Assembly: GCF_028532485.1 (NCBI RefSeq)
Contig: NZ_CP116942.1
Span: 3,596,001-3,660,000 of the forward strand
Direction of reading: 5' to 3'
Source of the DNA: Iamia majanohamensis
GTDB lineage: Bacteria; Actinomycetota; Acidimicrobiia; Acidimicrobiales; Iamiaceae
DNA: 64,000 nucleotides
Part shown: positions 61,585 to 64,000 of the stretch, one piece after another
Numbering within the stretch: the stretch's first letter is position 1
Layout: every line of letters begins with the position of its first letter
Translations under genes and position numbers: made by a program
The notes under the pieces: generated by a model
Told to the model about the DNA's origin: nothing
Database searches by the model: none
The model's input: only the letters and a program-made list of their open reading frames with translations

Positions 61585-62757
61585 ATGCCGCGCCGGATCT
61601 ACAGCAAACCCATCGCCTCGTTCGAGTACGGGACCCGCGTCTACGCCCCGTCCGAGTCCAGGCCCACCTACCGGGTCATCGCCAAGGACCCCGACGGCAA
61701 ACGGATCTTCCTGCGCTTCGCGACCGAGGACGAGGCCCGTGAGCGCGCCCGGGAGATCGAGACCTCACTCGCCTCGTCGGTCACCCTCCCCGGGAGGGGG
61801 ACCGCCCCGATCACCGTCGGGCAGCTCATGGACCGCTATCTCGCCAGCCTCGGGTCCCGGTCGACCCGGTACGCCGAGCGTCAGGAGTACCTCCTCCGCT
61901 GCTGGGTCCGCCCCGTGCTCGACGATCACCCGCTTCGCGCCTGGACACCCGCCGACTCTGACCAGGTGCTCGATCAGGCTCGTGCCTCGCTGGCGCCGGC
62001 GACGGTGCAGAACCTCGGAGCCGCGATGCGTGCGCTCGTCACGTTCGCCTTTAAGAACCGTTGGCTCCCGCGTGAGGCGGACCCGATGTGGAAGGTGCAG
62101 TACACGCCGAAGCCGGAGCATCAAGGTGAGGCGACCGGCTACGTCCCCCGCGACGATCTGCCCACCGACGAGCAGTGCGCCGCCCTCTTCGCTGCGCTCG
62201 CCGGCCAGGGCCACCCGGACTGGGCGCTGGCCATGAGGCTCAAGCACCGAAGCGGTCTCCGCTGGGGCGAGCTCATCGCCCTTCGCCCGTCCGACCTGAC
62301 CTTCTCGCTGAAGCGCAGCGTCGCCGTGGTGCGCGCGGTCGAGCAGTCCCGGCAGGGCTTCGCCATCAAGACGACCAAGAACCGGCAGCGCCGGCAGACG
62401 ATCTTCCCCGCCAGCCTTCGCGACGACCTCGCCGCCTGGTGCGATCAGCGCCCCTCCGACGGCTTGCTGTTCACCGGCACCGACGGCGACTTCGCCAACC
62501 GCCGGACGGTTCAGCGCTTCTGGGCCCGGGCTGCCAACGCCGCCGGCTGGCCGATGCAGGGACCCATGTCCTCGATCTGGCACCCCCACGACCTACGGCA
62601 CGTCGCCGCCTGCTGGATGCTCTTCGACGTCGGCCTCGAGGCGCCCGCGGTGAGCGCCATGCTCGGCCACGCCAACACCGCCTTCACCCTCAGCCGCTAC
62701 GTCAGCGTCCGAGGCGACCTCGCCGCCACCGCCACCGCCGCCACCGATGCGTGGTAA
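61585..62757 (+). CDS. Tyrosine recombinase/integrase
   Basis: A 390-residue phage-type integrase. The catalytic set is complete: Arg226 (SGLRWGEL), Lys265 (TTKNRQ), His335/Arg338 (HDLRH), His362 (GHA) and Tyr372. An N-terminal AP2-like arm-binding region (about 25-60) and a core-binding SAM-like domain (about 75-170) precede it. It should insert and excise an element at the tRNA-Glu 3' end seen at 61.33-61.39 kb. The start ATG at 61585 has GAGAGGAAG upstream. Cargo lies to the right. Confidence 0.9.
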   Translation: MPRRIYSKPIASFEYGTRVYAPSESRPTYRVIAKDPDGKRIFLRFATEDEARERAREIETSLASSVTLPGRGTAPITVGQLMDRYLASLGSRSTRYAERQEYLLRCWVRPVLDDHPLRAWTPADSDQVLDQARASLAPATVQNLGAAMRALVTFAFKNRWLPREADPMWKVQYTPKPEHQGEATGYVPRDDLPTDEQCAALFAALAGQGHPDWALAMRLKHRSGLRWGELIALRPSDLTFSLKRSVAVVRAVEQSRQGFAIKTTKNRQRRQTIFPASLRDDLAAWCDQRPSDGLLFTGTDGDFANRRTVQRFWARAANAAGWPMQGPMSSIWHPHDLRHVAACWMLFDVGLEAPAVSAMLGHANTAFTLSRYVSVRGDLAATATAATDAW

Positions 62758-63012
62758 TTATCACCTCTCAGCCCGTTGCTACGCCAACGAGAGCCTGAAT
62801 GTGGGCGCCTTCGCTCGGCCGTCGAATCGCCGGCGGACAGCAGGGGTCCATCCCGTGCGGAGGAGGAACCGAGCGGCACGCCAACCTGCCGAACAGAGGC
62901 GGCGCGCGCATGTGCTGTGCTGGCCGCGACGCCTGTCGCTAGCCGAGTCCGCGAGCGGCACCGGCAGCAATGCGGTGGCCCCGCTTCGAGTCTCTCAAGT
63001 TGGTCTGGATCG

Positions 63013-64000
63013 CTACGCCGTGGGCAGCAGCGCAGTGAGGTCTTCCTCGGCAACGGGATACTTGCGGCCCTTCAGCGCCCGGTACTCGGACGTCGCACGC
63101 TTGATCTCGGCCTTGAACTGAGGGGCAAGGTGGACAAGCAGCAACTTGAACAGGAGTTCGTTGAAGCCCTTGCCGGAGGCCATTTTCGGCTTGACGTCGC
63201 CACCGCCTTCGATCCAGACGGTCGAGAACGGTGCAGAGGAGAGCTCCCACGTCAGGCTCTTCATGCCCTTCAGGTAGTCGTCCCACGTGAGCAGCTCCTG
63301 CTCGACGAGGTGGCGGGCCGCTCGTGCTACCTGGGTCTGCACGACCGGGCGCATCAGCGGGTGCCCGCTGCTCTCGCGGCCCTTCGGACCTCGGATATCT
63401 CGTGCGCTCTTCCCCGACTCAATCGTGCGCTTGAGATCGCCACAGGCATCCAAGAGTGCGACGAGGCGGTCGGCGAGCGCTATGTATGCGGCATCGAGCA
63501 CCTCGTCTGACGGGCGCTTCGCCTTGTTTTCCATGCTCGGGTCTAGATCGAATCCGAGCGAGCGGAGCACGTTGTACAGGACACCGATCGACGTCCACGC
63601 TGGAGAGTTCGCCGTGATGTTGGCGCTAGCGAGAGTCAGTTCGCCCGACTCGCCGACCTTCTTGATGACGGCGACGCGACCGGGAACCGAGAAGAAGGGG
63701 TGCTCGTCGAGCAGCCGGCGGGTGATGATCGCATATCCGTCGTCCTCGTCGAGCGCGATGTTCTCCTGCGCGGAGGTCGCCTTGGCGTTGCGGTTGATGT
63801 TGGAGAACAGCCGGCGGGTCCGCTGCCGGCCCTTCACGTCGTCGAAATGGGGAACCACAATCACGCCGATGTCATCGTCACCGAGGTGCGGGTCCTTCTT
63901 GATCGCGTCCTTGATGGCGCGGAGCCGGTGCTGTCCGTCGAGGGCGAAGAACTGGTGCGAGCCGTCGAAGGTCAGGACGCCGAACTCGCGGTCGACGCCG
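63013..64000 (-). CDS. DGQHR-domain protein (DndB-like), N-terminus beyond the window
   Basis: The frame is open from 64000 to a stop at 63013 (329 codons in the window) and continues out of the window. Near the right edge the protein reads FFALDGQHRLRAI, the DGQHR motif that defines this family (bases about 63910-63955), followed by FDDVKGRQRTRRLFSNIN. DGQHR proteins include DndB, the regulator of DNA phosphorothioation, and unassigned relatives in defence islands. The 63862 GTG is internal, not a start. Transcription is toward the integrase. The 255-bp gap to the integrase (62758-63012) shows no gene. Confidence 0.8.
   Translation of the reverse strand, partial: GVDREFGVLTFDGSHQFFALDGQHRLRAIKDAIKKDPHLGDDDIGVIVVPHFDDVKGRQRTRRLFSNINRNAKATSAQENIALDEDDGYAIITRRLLDEHPFFSVPGRVAVIKKVGESGELTLASANITANSPAWTSIGVLYNVLRSLGFDLDPSMENKAKRPSDEVLDAAYIALADRLVALLDACGDLKRTIESGKSARDIRGPKGRESSGHPLMRPVVQTQVARAARHLVEQELLTWDDYLKGMKSLTWELSSAPFSTVWIEGGGDVKPKMASGKGFNELLFKLLLVHLAPQFKAEIKRATSEYRALKGRKYPVAEEDLTALLPTA

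Overview
The window is a continuous stretch of very GC-rich, densely coding chromosome. GTG starts are frequent (one TTG), genes often overlap by 4-8 bases, and the families are actinobacterial: an F420-type oxidoreductase tail, steroid-ring catabolism, MMPL, PilZ and Tat-anchored molybdoenzyme genes. I infer a high-GC actinobacterium, possibly of the Acidimicrobiia (Iamia-like). The lineage is a guess; the phylum-level call is better supported.

Layout. 1-5.6 kb: oxidoreductase tail, SpoU RNA methyltransferase, a paired intergenic repeat, then a translationally coupled four-gene operon for modified membrane fatty acids (FAD oxidoreductase, DUF1365, two CFA-type methyltransferases). 5.7-9 kb: a phosphotransferase, a repeat-rich lipoprotein, TesB thioesterase and two small DUF4190 membrane proteins. 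9.1-17.7 kb: a compact set for steroid C/D-ring (HIP) degradation: thiolase FadA6, acyl-CoA dehydrogenase pair IpdE1/IpdE2, IpdC, IpdB, IpdA, EchA20 and an SDR. Three of its promoters share a 19-bp inverted repeat. 17.7-26.8 kb: housekeeping and hypothetical genes (ABC exporter, SEC-C protein, acyltransferase, nitroreductase, thioesterase, PilZ). 26.8-34.7 kb: a di-heme beta-propeller protein coupled to a large lipoprotein, plus two large membrane proteins. 34.8-40.6 kb: a sugar-transfer-like cluster (DUF2064, methyltransferase, epimerase with a zinc-ribbon insert, GT2) around a five-TM Tat-anchored molybdoenzyme and a histidine-kinase-like protein that has lost its histidine. 41-57 kb: acyl-CoA ligase, Coq4-like protein, a MerR/SulP pair sharing a palindromic operator, a hydrolase, a DisA-like protein with an altered motif, spermidine-synthase-like MFS, MMPL, a two-component system and a rhodanese lipoprotein.

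57-64 kb is different. Codon use is more relaxed and intergenic gaps are long. It carries a 1124-residue Mrr-like nuclease/repeat protein, a truncated tRNA-Glu(CTC) that looks like an attachment site, a tyrosine integrase and, running off the right edge, a DGQHR (DndB-like) protein. This reads as the left end of an integrated island, probably with DNA-modification or defence cargo to the right.

The most useful leads are the 19-bp operator of the steroid genes, the MerR/SulP operator pair, the tRNA/integrase/DGQHR island end, the nuclease-repeat protein, and the degenerate signalling proteins (kinase H to D; DisA-like DGA to DPCG).
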